In this document: positions 52,922 through 64,000 of the stretch, in pieces
Layout: each line of letters starts with the position of its first letter
How positions within the stretch are numbered: the first letter of the stretch is position 1
Assembly (NCBI GenBank): GCA_034769895.1
Contig: JAWRYS010001443.1
Coordinates: 19,505 to 83,504 of the forward strand
Origin: Magicicada septendecula
Lineage: Eukaryota; Arthropoda; Insecta; Hemiptera; Cicadidae
DNA length: 64,000 nucleotides
Reading direction: 5' to 3'
Made by a program: the position numbers and the translations under genes
The notes under the pieces: model-generated
What the model was told of the DNA's origin: nothing
Database searches by the model: none
Seen by the model: only the letters and a program-made list of their open reading frames with translations

Positions 52922-55900
52922 TTGAAACCCCCCTTTTATTTTATAAGTTTTTTTTTGTACAATTTTTTTTTGAATTTTTATTTTATTTTATTTTTATTAA
53001 GTTTTTTTTTGTAAAGGGGAGAGACATCATATTTAGAACTAGGTGGAGAACCTAGAGGAAGCAAAAGTGTGCAAGGCCCAATTACAATTACAGACATGTC
53101 CCCCCAGGTGAATGACAGGACTTGCAAATGAAAAAGTCTTTTAACCAACAAGCGTATGCTTTATTAAGCCTGCAAAATGTTACATGAGATGACAAGTTAT
53201 CGATTGTACAAGCACAAAATTAACGGCAGGATTATATATATATATCAATTAATATTTCTAATGGCATAAAATATAAGTGAATTGAATATTAACATAAATT
53301 GCAAAATTCCTGCCTGATTATGTATGAGTCAATGGTAGCAATAATCTCATTCATAAAAAGCAATACACTAATCCATAAGTGTTGTATAGATTTCAAATAG
53401 GCTAGCCTTTTTGTCTTAGTAAGCACATTTATGGTTTTTTTTCTTTTAAATTCATAACATATTCCCCCAGCAAAATATATTAAAATTACACACACAAGCA
53501 CATACACAACATAATTAACACAACATCCCTCATTTCAGTACTAAATCCCTCATAAACCCATTTCAACTACCGTAAATGAATGCACAACAATATATACATA
53601 TGTATAAATATAATTGACAGGGTAATCTGATAATCACAGCTCCTAAGCATAGATGTGCCTTGGTAATTAGCACCAGAGAATGCAAGTGACCGCCCAGAGA
53701 CTCAACATACTAAACAACCCTGACTTTAATCATCAAGCGCTAAGTATATGTGAAAAGGAAAATAGTTTCTCAACTGAAGCATCAGACAGCCCTCGTTACG
53801 TGATTAAAACTCTGCCATGAACGTATGACATGAAAGCACGAGATAACTAACTCCCTAATGGTTTTAATTAGATGAAAAGGTAGAACTTACAGCAAACTGC
53901 GGATATGTGTGTGTGTGTAATTTTCTTACACATGATAAACAGTTATAATAGATTTCATTAGGTCTAATGCTGTAATGTTCACACATGCAGTAACATAACT
54001 GAACATGAGAGTTTGTGCCAAAGTATAACGGTTAAAACTTCATGAGTGAGCTTCTGGGAGCTTCCGTGCATTCACCATGTCGTTGAGATAGAAAATAGAT
54101 AATTAGAATGTTCCCACCTGGATTGTCCGGTGTACTTAGTCAATATTGGCGCTGTCAATACAATCAGTAATGTCTCGGTCGTATCACAAGTCCTGGGACA
54201 GCGTAGCGTTGGAAAAGGTGTCCGAACAGTTGTTCTCGACTGACGGCAATCGTGGCTAAAAGATCGTCTCTGCCAGGAGGGTGGACAGTTGTTCGTCACA
54301 CCCGACCCTTCTCGCCCTTGTTCGAGCACCTGGAGCAGAACTTTATTCAGCCAACCAAAGAAAAGTCGACCAAGCCCTGAACTGAAGAGTACCGCCAGTC
54401 GAGAGCAGATGACCAGGTTGAGGGTTCGAATAGAAATGAGACAGATTTAATGTGTCTGCCTACCCAAGAAAACTCTCGATACAGGAATGCACAAAACAGC
54501 TGGACGCGCCAACTGAATTTCGTAGATACACCACAACTGTGTGCATAACCGGACGGCGACCAACTGCCGTGGCCGTGCGTGACGTCAACGCCGCTCGTTT
54601 TAAAAACGCTAACCATACGATGCCGAACCCAGTACGGCACACCCTCACCCCAAAAGAGCAACATGGTTGACCCAAAACAAACCAGTCCTCAAGCACGACG
54701 GCTGCGGGAAACCTGGAAAATCTCAGATTCTAAATCGCTCTTGGTGAGTTCAGTAACACAGGAAAACGAAAAAGCAGAAGGAAGAGGTGTGAGTCAGTGA
54801 ATGTGTGTCTGAAAGAGAAGATGTAAGTGTGAGTCCTGCATGCTCGCCGGGCCCTGGTCCGCATGCAGATATAAGGGACAGAAAAGAACAAGAGAAAGAG
54901 AAGAATCGCCGCGCCAGCTCTGAGTACTGATCCCCAAGGCCTCCTAAACTCAACAACTGAGACCCAGGACCATTAACACTATTCCTCCCTTCCCAGGAGT
55001 AAAAATCTCTACCACACTGCGACCATCCCCCCATGCGAGTCCTCTCCTCCATGCCAAACTCTCGGGACCGCCCCAACACGTCACCCTCTCCGGTGACCAC
55101 CACCTAACTCTCCTGGTACTCACATATTCACGCCCGAAGGCTAACAAGGTGCTACAAACCTTGATATGCGAGTACCCTTCGAGAACCGTCCACCTCGTGG
55201 ACCGACCAGCCATGTGAAGCAAACAAGGCATCCTCCATCCTTGACACATGACTGGCCCACCTCCCCACACTAGGGTGGGCGGACCCGATTCACAAGGCAG
55301 AGAAGACCGCGCAGAGGGCACGCGAACATCAATCCTATTTCTTAACTTTTCAAAAGCAGCTTAACTAGCAAGGGGGGGGTTTACTTTTCCACCGTCTAAA
55401 CAAACCACACTTAATCCAAAACTGACACGCCAGAGAAATCAAACGAGGAATGCGGCATGGACCAAAATCAAACCAAACCAAAACCAAAACCGAACCAAAA
55501 TCAAAATCAACCACTAGGACCAAGGAAACAACAGGACGTAACTTCTCCATCCTACTTTTAGAACAGGGGAAACTGACGACCTCGACAATCTACTGGTACT
55601 CTCCAACTTTCTAACCTTCTCGTATTACTTGTATTACTTCCGTGTCGGGCAACCCCAACCTTAATATACGGGCAGCTTTCCGTATATCATGCACGAAGTC
55701 CCCCAATGCCTCTCCGTTGGCCTGTAGGTGATAGAATAAATCTAACTTAAGCTGGAAACGTCGTCGATGGGGTATGAAGAAATCCAACACTTCCCCATGG
55801 AAGGTGTCAACACTGCAGCCCCGACGCAGAGTGTTGTTGACCAGACCGGCCAATGAACCCCGGCAATACGGGTATATAAGGGACAAGACCTCCTCATCGG

Positions 55901-56960
55901 ACACACCCGGGAAATCTGCCAACTGCAGGACCAGGTCCAAGAAGACCAACAACCTGTCCTCATCTACTCCATCCAACACCGAAAGTTTCTGGAGAATCCC
56001 TGAAATAGGGTGGGGCAATTCCTGGTAACATACCGTCGCCAGAGTTGCACAATACTCAAACACAACAATAAAACTTAAATCCCAATGAAACACCTAACAC
56101 AAACTTAACCTACAAAACACAATGACAAAGAATCCGGAAAAACTCAAGTACTCTTCTTCCTTTGAGCCGCCCCAGAGTGCTCTAGCGATGCGACGAGATG
56201 GGTGTCATAAAGCAGAGAAACAGCCATTCAAAATGCCCAGAAGAGAACACGACACAAAACAACAAAACTGACTCACTATATACAATCCACAAAGTACACA
56301 TAAAATTCAATATAATTGAAAACATATAACTATCAAGTCCATGACATCTGGTCGGACCATGACCGCATTCAGAATACACGATACCGCAACGCAACACCCT
56401 CAATAAACAAGTACTATATAACGGGGATGCTATAAAACACGTTGTCTAATCCATGAGACAAGTCACAATCAAAATCAACAAGATCTGACGGCCCTCATCA
56501 CGTCCAAAATCTGCTTGAACTCCAGGGTATGCCCAAGTGAAATCAATCAGCACTCATTCATTAAAAAAAATCGATCACCTTCTTATAACCCCTTTTCAAA
56601 ATTCATCTTACACTCAACATCACAAAATAATTACTTAAACACTAACACATATTAAATCATTTTAAACTTCATCAACCCCTTATTCATTTTATAAAATATG
56701 CTATTTTTCTGGTTATTCATTCTATTAAATCGTTACACTACCATTAACGTTTCTTGCAACACTTGGATTCCAATTAAACTAATTTGAAATACTTTGCAAG
56801 TCCCAACACCAGCTGACATGTCTGTAGCCACACCAAGTTTCATTTAAGAAAATAAATGCAAGTCCCCAGATTCTAAAACTTCCCAAGTTCAAAAGAAAAA
56901 AAATAAGGCAGAAATAATACCTACTACCTACCTAGAATCACAACCAGGCTCTGCTACTAT
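52922..56960 (-). repeat. 4.04-kb tandem unit 3
   Basis: 4039 bp; the partner of unit 2 at the diagnostic sites (near 53436 and 53470). Confidence 0.92.
55611..56093 (-). pseudogene. Truncated retrotransposon Gag, unit 3
   Basis: Identical in translation to the fragment at 47533-48015. Confidence 0.6.
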
Positions 56961-59900
56961 TTGAAACCCCCCTTTTATTTTATAAGTTTTTTTTTGTACA
57001 ATTTTTTTTTGAATTTTTATTTTATTTTATTTTTATTAAGTTTTTTTTTGTAAAGGGGAGAGACATCATATTTAGAACTAGGTGGAGAACCTAGAGGAAG
57101 CAAAAGTGTGCAAGGCCCAATTACAATTACAGACATGTCCCCCCAGGTGAATGACAGGACTTGCAAATGAAAAAGTCTTTTAACCAACAAGCGTATGCTT
57201 TATTAAGCCTGCAAAATGTTACATGAGATGACAAGTTATCGATTGTACAAGCACAAAATTAACGGCAGGATTATATATATATATCAATTAATATTTCTAA
57301 TGGCATAAAATATAAGTGAATTGAATATTAACATAAATTGCAAAATTCCTGCCTGATTATGTATGAGTCAATGGTAGCAATAATCTCATTCATAAAAAGC
57401 AATACACTAATCCATAAGTGTTGTATAGATTTCAAATAGGCTAGCCTTTTTGTCTTAGTAAGCACATTTATGGTTTTTTTTTCTTTTAAATTCATAACAT
57501 ATTCCCCCAGTAAAATATATTAAAATTACACACACAAGCACATACACAACATAATTAACACAACATCCCTCATTTCAGTACTAAATCCCTCATAAACCCA
57601 TTTCAACTACCGTAAATGAATGCACAACAATATATACATATGTATAAATATAATTGACAGGGTAATCTGATAATCACAGCTCCTAAGCATAGATGTGCCT
57701 TGGTAATTAGCACCAGAGAATGCAAGTGACCGCCCAGAGACTCAACATACTAAACAACCCTGACTTTAATCATCAAGCGCTAAGTATATGTGAAAAGGAA
57801 AATAGTTTCTCAACTGAAGCATCAGACAGCCCTCGTTACGTGATTAAAACTCTGCCATGAACGTATGACATGAAAGCACGAGATAACTAACTCCCTAATG
57901 GTTTTAATTAGATGAAAAGGTAGAACTTACAGCAAACTGCGGATATGTGTGTGTGTGTAATTTTCTTACACATGATAAACAGTTATAATAGATTTCATTA
58001 GGTCTAATGCTGTAATGTTCACACATGCAGTAACATAACTGAACATGAGAGTTTGTGCCAAAGTATAACGGTTAAAACTTCATGAGTGAGCTTCTGGGAG
58101 CTTCCGTGCATTCACCATGTCGTTGAGATAGAAAATAGATAATTAGAATGTTCCCACCTGGATTGTCCGGTGTACTTAGTCAATATTGGCGCTGTCAATA
58201 CAATCAGTAATGTCTCGGTCGTATCACAAGTCCTGGGACAGCGTAGCGTTGGAAAAGGTGTCCGAACAGTTGTTCTCGACTGACGGCAATCGTGGCTAAA
58301 AGATCGTCTCTGCCAGGAGGGTGGACAGTTGTTCGTCACACCCGACCCTTCTCGCCCTTGTTCGAGCACCTGGAGCAGAACTTTATTCAGCCAACCAAAG
58401 AAAAGTCGACCAAGCCCTGAACTGAAGAGTACCGCCAGTCGAGAGCAGATGACCAGGTTGAGGGTTCGAATAGAAATGAGACAGATTTAATGTGTCTGCC
58501 TACCCAAGAAAACTCTCGATACAGGAATGCACAAAACAGCTGGACGCGCCAACTGAATTTCGTAGATACACCACAACTGTGTGCATAACCGGACGGCGAC
58601 CAACTGCCGTGGCCGTGCGTGACGTCAACGCCGCTCGTTTTAAAAACGCTAACCATACGATGCCGAACCCAGTACGGCACACCCTCACCCCAAAAGAGCA
58701 ACATGGTTGACCCAAAACAAACCAGTCCTCAAGCACGACGGCTGCGGGAAACCTGGAAAATCTCAGATTCTAAATCGCTCTTGGTGAGTTCAGTAACACA
58801 GGAAAACGAAAAAGCAGAAGGAAGAGGTGTGAGTCAGTGAATGTGTGTCTGAAAGAGAAGATGTAAGTGTGAGTCCTGCATGCTCGCCGGGCCCTGGTCC
58901 GCATGCAGATATAAGGGACAGAAAAGAACAAGAGAAAGAGAAGAATCGCCGCGCCAGCTCTGAGTACTGATCCCCAAGGCCTCCTAAACTCAACAACTGA
59001 GACCCAGGACCATTAACACTATTCCTCCCTTCCCAGGAGTAAAAATCTCTACCACACTGCGACCATCCCCCCATGCGAGTCCTCTCCTCCATGCCAAACT
59101 CTCGGGACCGCCCCAACACGTCACCCTCTCCGGTGACCACCACCTAACTCTCCTGGTACTCACATATTCACGCCCGAAGGCTAACAAGGTGCTACAAACC
59201 TTGATATGCGAGTACCCTTCGAGAACCGTCCACCTCGTGGACCGACCAGCCATGTGAAGCAAACAAGGCATCCTCCATCCTTGACACATGACTGGCCCAC
59301 CTCCCCACACTAGGGTGGGCGGACCCGATTCACAAGGCAGAGAAGACCGCGCAGAGGGCACGCGAACATCAATCCTATTTCTTAACTTTTCAAAAGCAGC
59401 TTAACTAGCAAGGGGGGGGTTTACTTTTCCACCGTCTAAACAAACCACACTTAATCCAAAACTGACACGCCAGAGAAATCAAACGAGGAATGCGGCATGG
59501 ACCAAAATCAAACCAAACCAAAACCAAAACCGAACCAAAATCAAAATCAACCACTAGGACCAAGGAAACAACAGGACGTAACTTCTCCATCCTACTTTTA
59601 GAACAGGGGAAACTGACGACCTCGACAATCTACTGGTACTCTCCAACTTTCTAACCTTCTCGTATTACTTGTATTACTTCCGTGTCGGGCAACCCCAACC
59701 TTAATATACGGGCAGCTTTCCGTATATCATGCACGAAGTCCCCCAATGCCTCTCCGTTGGCCTGTAGGTGATAGAATAAATCTAACTTAAGCTGGAAACG
59801 TCGTCGATGGGGTATGAAGAAATCCAACACTTCCCCATGGAAGGTGTCAACACTGCAGCCCCGACGCAGAGTGTTGTTGACCAGACCGGCCAATGAACCC

Positions 59901-61000
59901 CGGCAATACGGGTATATAAGGGACAAGACCTCCTCATCGGACACACCCGGGAAATCTGCCAACTGCAGGACCAGGTCCAAGAAGACCAACAACCTGTCCT
60001 CATCTACTCCATCCAACACCGAAAGTTTCTGGAGAATCCCTGAAATAGGGTGGGGCAATTCCTGGTAACATACCGTCGCCAGAGTTGCACAATACTCAAA
60101 CACAACAATAAAACTTAAATCCCAATGAAACACCTAACACAAACTTAACCTACAAAACACAATGACAAAGAATCCGGAAAAACTCAAGTACTCTTCTTCC
60201 TTTGAGCCGCCCCAGAGTGCTCTAGCGATGCGACGAGATGGGTGTCATAAAGCAGAGAAACAGCCATTCAAAATGCCCAGAAGAGAACACGACACAAAAC
60301 AACAAAACTGACTCACTATATACAATCCACAAAGTACACATAAAATTCAATATAATTGAAAACATATAACTATCAAGTCCATGACATCTGGTCGGACCAT
60401 GACCGCATTCAGAATACACGATACCGCAACGCAACACCCTCAATAAACAAGTACTATATAACGGGGATGCTATAAAACACGTTGTCTAATCCATGAGACA
60501 AGTCACAATCAAAATCAACAAGATCTGACGGCCCTCATCACGTCCAAAATCTGCTTGAACTCCAGGGTATGCCCAAGTGAAATCAATCAGCACTCATTCA
60601 TTAAAAAAAATCGATCACCTTCTTATAACCCCTTTTCAAAATTCATCTTACACTCAACATCACAAAATAATTACTTAAACACTAACACATATTAAATCAT
60701 TTTAAACTTCATCAACCCCTTATTCATTTTATAAAATATGCTATTTTTCTGGTTATTCATTCTATTAAATCGTTACACTACCATTAACGTTTCTTGCAAC
60801 ACTTGGATTCCAATTAAACTAATTTGAAATACTTTGCAAGTCCCAACACCAGCTGACATGTCTGTAGCCACACCAAGTTTCATTTAAGAAAATAAATGCA
60901 AGTCCCCAGATTCTAAAACTTCCCAAGTTCAAAAGAAAAAAAATAAGGCAGAAATAATACCTACTACCTACCTAGAATCACAACCAGGCTCTGCTACTAT
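56961..61000 (-). repeat. 4.04-kb tandem unit 4
   Basis: 4040 bp; it has the unit-1 type T-run (near 57475) and GTAAAATA. Confidence 0.92.
59651..60133 (-). pseudogene. Truncated retrotransposon Gag, unit 4
   Basis: Identical in translation to the fragment at 47533-48015. Confidence 0.6.
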
Positions 61001-64000
61001 TTGAAACCCCCCTTTTATTTTATAAGTTTTTTTTTGTACAATTTTTTTTTGAATTTTTATTTTATTTTATTTTTATTAAGTTTTTTTTTGTAAAGGGGAG
61101 AGACATCATATTTAGAACTAGGTGGAGAACCTAGAGGAAGCAAAAGTGTGCAAGGCCCAATTACAATTACAGACATGTCCCCCCAGGTGAATGACAGGAC
61201 TTGCAAATGAAAAAGTCTTTTAACCAACAAGCGTATGCTTTATTAAGCCTGCAAAATGTTACATGAGATGACAAGTTATCGATTGTACAAGCACAAAATT
61301 AACGGCAGGATTATATATATATATCAATTAATATTTCTAATGGCATAAAATATAAGTGAATTGAATATTAACATAAATTGCAAAATTCCTGCCTGATTAT
61401 GTATGAGTCAATGGTAGCAATAATCTCATTCATAAAAAGCAATACACTAATCCATAAGTGTTGTATAGATTTCAAATAGGCTAGCCTTTTTGTCTTAGTA
61501 AGCACATTTATGGTTTTTTTTTCTTTTAAATTCATAACATATTCCCCCAGTAAAATATATTAAAATTACACACACAAGCACATACACAACATAATTAACA
61601 CAACATCCCTCATTTCAGTACTAAATCCCTCATAAACCCATTTCAACTACCGTAAATGAATGCACAACAATATATACATATGTATAAATATAATTGACAG
61701 GGTAATCTGATAATCACAGCTCCTAAGCATAGATGTGCCTTGGTAATTAGCACCAGAGAATGCAAGTGACCGCCCAGAGACTCAACATACTAAACAACCC
61801 TGACTTTAATCATCAAGCGCTAAGTATATGTGAAAAGGAAAATAGTTTCTCAACTGAAGCATCAGACAGCCCTCGTTACGTGATTAAAACTCTGCCATGA
61901 ACGTATGACATGAAAGCACGAGATAACTAACTCCCTAATGGTTTTAATTAGATGAAAAGGTAGAACTTACAGCAAACTGCGGATATGTGTGTGTGTGTAA
62001 TTTTCTTACACATGATAAACAGTTATAATAGATTTCATTAGGTCTAATGCTGTAATGTTCACACATGCAGTAACATAACTGAACATGAGAGTTTGTGCCA
62101 AAGTATAACGGTTAAAACTTCATGAGTGAGCTTCTGGGAGCTTCCGTGCATTCACCATGTCGTTGAGATAGAAAATAGATAATTAGAATGTTCCCACCTG
62201 GATTGTCCGGTGTACTTAGTCAATATTGGCGCTGTCAATACAATCAGTAATGTCTCGGTCGTATCACAAGTCCTGGGACAGCGTAGCGTTGGAAAAGGTG
62301 TCCGAACAGTTGTTCTCGACTGACGGCAATCGTGGCTAAAAGATCGTCTCTGCCAGGAGGGTGGACAGTTGTTCGTCACACCCGACCCTTCTCGCCCTTG
62401 TTCGAGCACCTGGAGCAGAACTTTATTCAGCCAACCAAAGAAAAGTCGACCAAGCCCTGAACTGAAGAGTACCGCCAGTCGAGAGCAGATGACCAGGTTG
62501 AGGGTTCGAATAGAAATGAGACAGATTTAATGTGTCTGCCTACCCAAGAAAACTCTCGATACAGGAATGCACAAAACAGCTGGACGCGCCAACTGAATTT
62601 CGTAGATACACCACAACTGTGTGCATAACCGGACGGCGACCAACTGCCGTGGCCGTGCGTGACGTCAACGCCGCTCGTTTTAAAAACGCTAACCATACGA
62701 TGCCGAACCCAGTACGGCACACCCTCACCCCAAAAGAGCAACATGGTTGACCCAAAACAAACCAGTCCTCAAGCACGACGGCTGCGGGAAACCTGGAAAA
62801 TCTCAGATTCTAAATCGCTCTTGGTGAGTTCAGTAACACAGGAAAACGAAAAAGCAGAAGGAAGAGGTGTGAGTCAGTGAATGTGTGTCTGAAAGAGAAG
62901 ATGTAAGTGTGAGTCCTGCATGCTCGCCGGGCCCTGGTCCGCATGCAGATATAAGGGACAGAAAAGAACAAGAGAAAGAGAAGAATCGCCGCGCCAGCTC
63001 TGAGTACTGATCCCCAAGGCCTCCTAAACTCAACAACTGAGACCCAGGACCATTAACACTATTCCTCCCTTCCCAGGAGTAAAAATCTCTACCACACTGC
63101 GACCATCCCCCCATGCGAGTCCTCTCCTCCATGCCAAACTCTCGGGACCGCCCCAACACGTCACCCTCTCCGGTGACCACCACCTAACTCTCCTGGTACT
63201 CACATATTCACGCCCGAAGGCTAACAAGGTGCTACAAACCTTGATATGCGAGTACCCTTCGAGAACCGTCCACCTCGTGGACCGACCAGCCATGTGAAGC
63301 AAACAAGGCATCCTCCATCCTTGACACATGACTGGCCCACCTCCCCACACTAGGGTGGGCGGACCCGATTCACAAGGCAGAGAAGACCGCGCAGAGGGCA
63401 CGCGAACATCAATCCTATTTCTTAACTTTTCAAAAGCAGCTTAACTAGCAAGGGGGGGGTTTACTTTTCCACCGTCTAAACAAACCACACTTAATCCAAA
63501 ACTGACACGCCAGAGAAATCAAACGAGGAATGCGGCATGGACCAAAATCAAACCAAACCAAAACCAAAACCGAACCAAAATCAAAATCAACCACTAGGAC
63601 CAAGGAAACAACAGGACGTAACTTCTCCATCCTACTTTTAGAACAGGGGAAACTGACGACCTCGACAATCTACTGGTACTCTCCAACTTTCTAACCTTCT
63701 CGTATTACTTGTATTACTTCCGTGTCGGGCAACCCCAACCTTAATATACGGGCAGCTTTCCGTATATCATGCACGAAGTCCCCCAATGCCTCTCCGTTGG
63801 CCTGTAGGTGATAGAATAAATCTAACTTAAGCTGGAAACGTCGTCGATGGGGTATGAAGAAATCCAACACTTCCCATGGAAGGTGTCAACACTGCAGCCC
63901 CGACGCAGAGTGTTGTTGACCAGACCGGCCAATGAACCCCGGCAATACGGGTATATAAGGGACAAGACCTCCTCATCGGACACACCCGGGAAATCTGCCA
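61001..64000 (-). repeat. 4.04-kb tandem unit 5, cut by the window edge
   Basis: First 3000 bp of another unit, of the unit-4 type. It lacks one C at about 63873 (TTCCCATGG instead of TTCCCCATGG), which shifts the Gag frame (63691 to the edge). Confidence 0.9.

Overview
The window looks like insect (at least arthropod) nuclear DNA made almost entirely of mobile elements. The grounds are AT-rich Ty3/gypsy elements, a Maverick/Polinton (adintovirus-like) DNA element carrying BIR-domain and matrix-metalloprotease genes of animal type, and a gene with short GT-AG introns. The species cannot be told from the sequence.

Layout. (1) 1-25334: a head-to-tail array of one Ty3/gypsy retrotransposon on the minus strand: three internal regions (1399-6871, 9377-14849, 17355-22828) separated by shared LTRs of about 2505 bp (the first is cut by the window edge). 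Each copy has Gag, a -1 frameshift signal, protease, RT-RNase H and integrase. All three share several in-frame breaks and each also has its own. (2) 25335-about 42823: a Maverick/Polinton-type element. Minus-strand genes from left to right encode a small conserved protein, a broken mobile-element protein, an IAP (BIR-RING), major capsid, a small basic protein, penton, adenain-like protease, PLA2-like/Arg-rich virion protein, a fibre-like protein with DAVN repeats, a complete-architecture matrix metalloprotease, a conserved accessory protein, packaging ATPase, integrase, a possible GT14-like glycosyltransferase and a single-BIR protein. The protein-primed DNA polymerase B lies on the plus strand. 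At least eight genes are damaged, so this copy is probably dead or badly sequenced, though its genes remain recognisable. (3) About 42936-44613, plus strand: an intron-containing gene for an acidic, low-complexity RING-H2 protein. Its middle exons and introns are tandem duplicates of one another, and two competing acceptors in front of the last exon would select different reading frames. (4) 44845-64000: a near-perfect tandem array of a 4.04 kb unit (four complete units and part of a fifth), each with a truncated retrotransposon Gag on the minus strand.

How the genes fit together. The Polinton set is a full virion kit (capsid, penton, protease, core/PLA2 protein, ATPase) plus replication and integration functions (PolB, integrase). 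Added to it are genes that would act on a host: two BIR proteins (apoptosis control), a secreted metalloprotease (matrix or basement membrane), a fibre-like protein (attachment) and possibly a glycosyltransferase. I could not find terminal inverted repeats. The left end abuts the gypsy LTR and may have been lost to that insertion.
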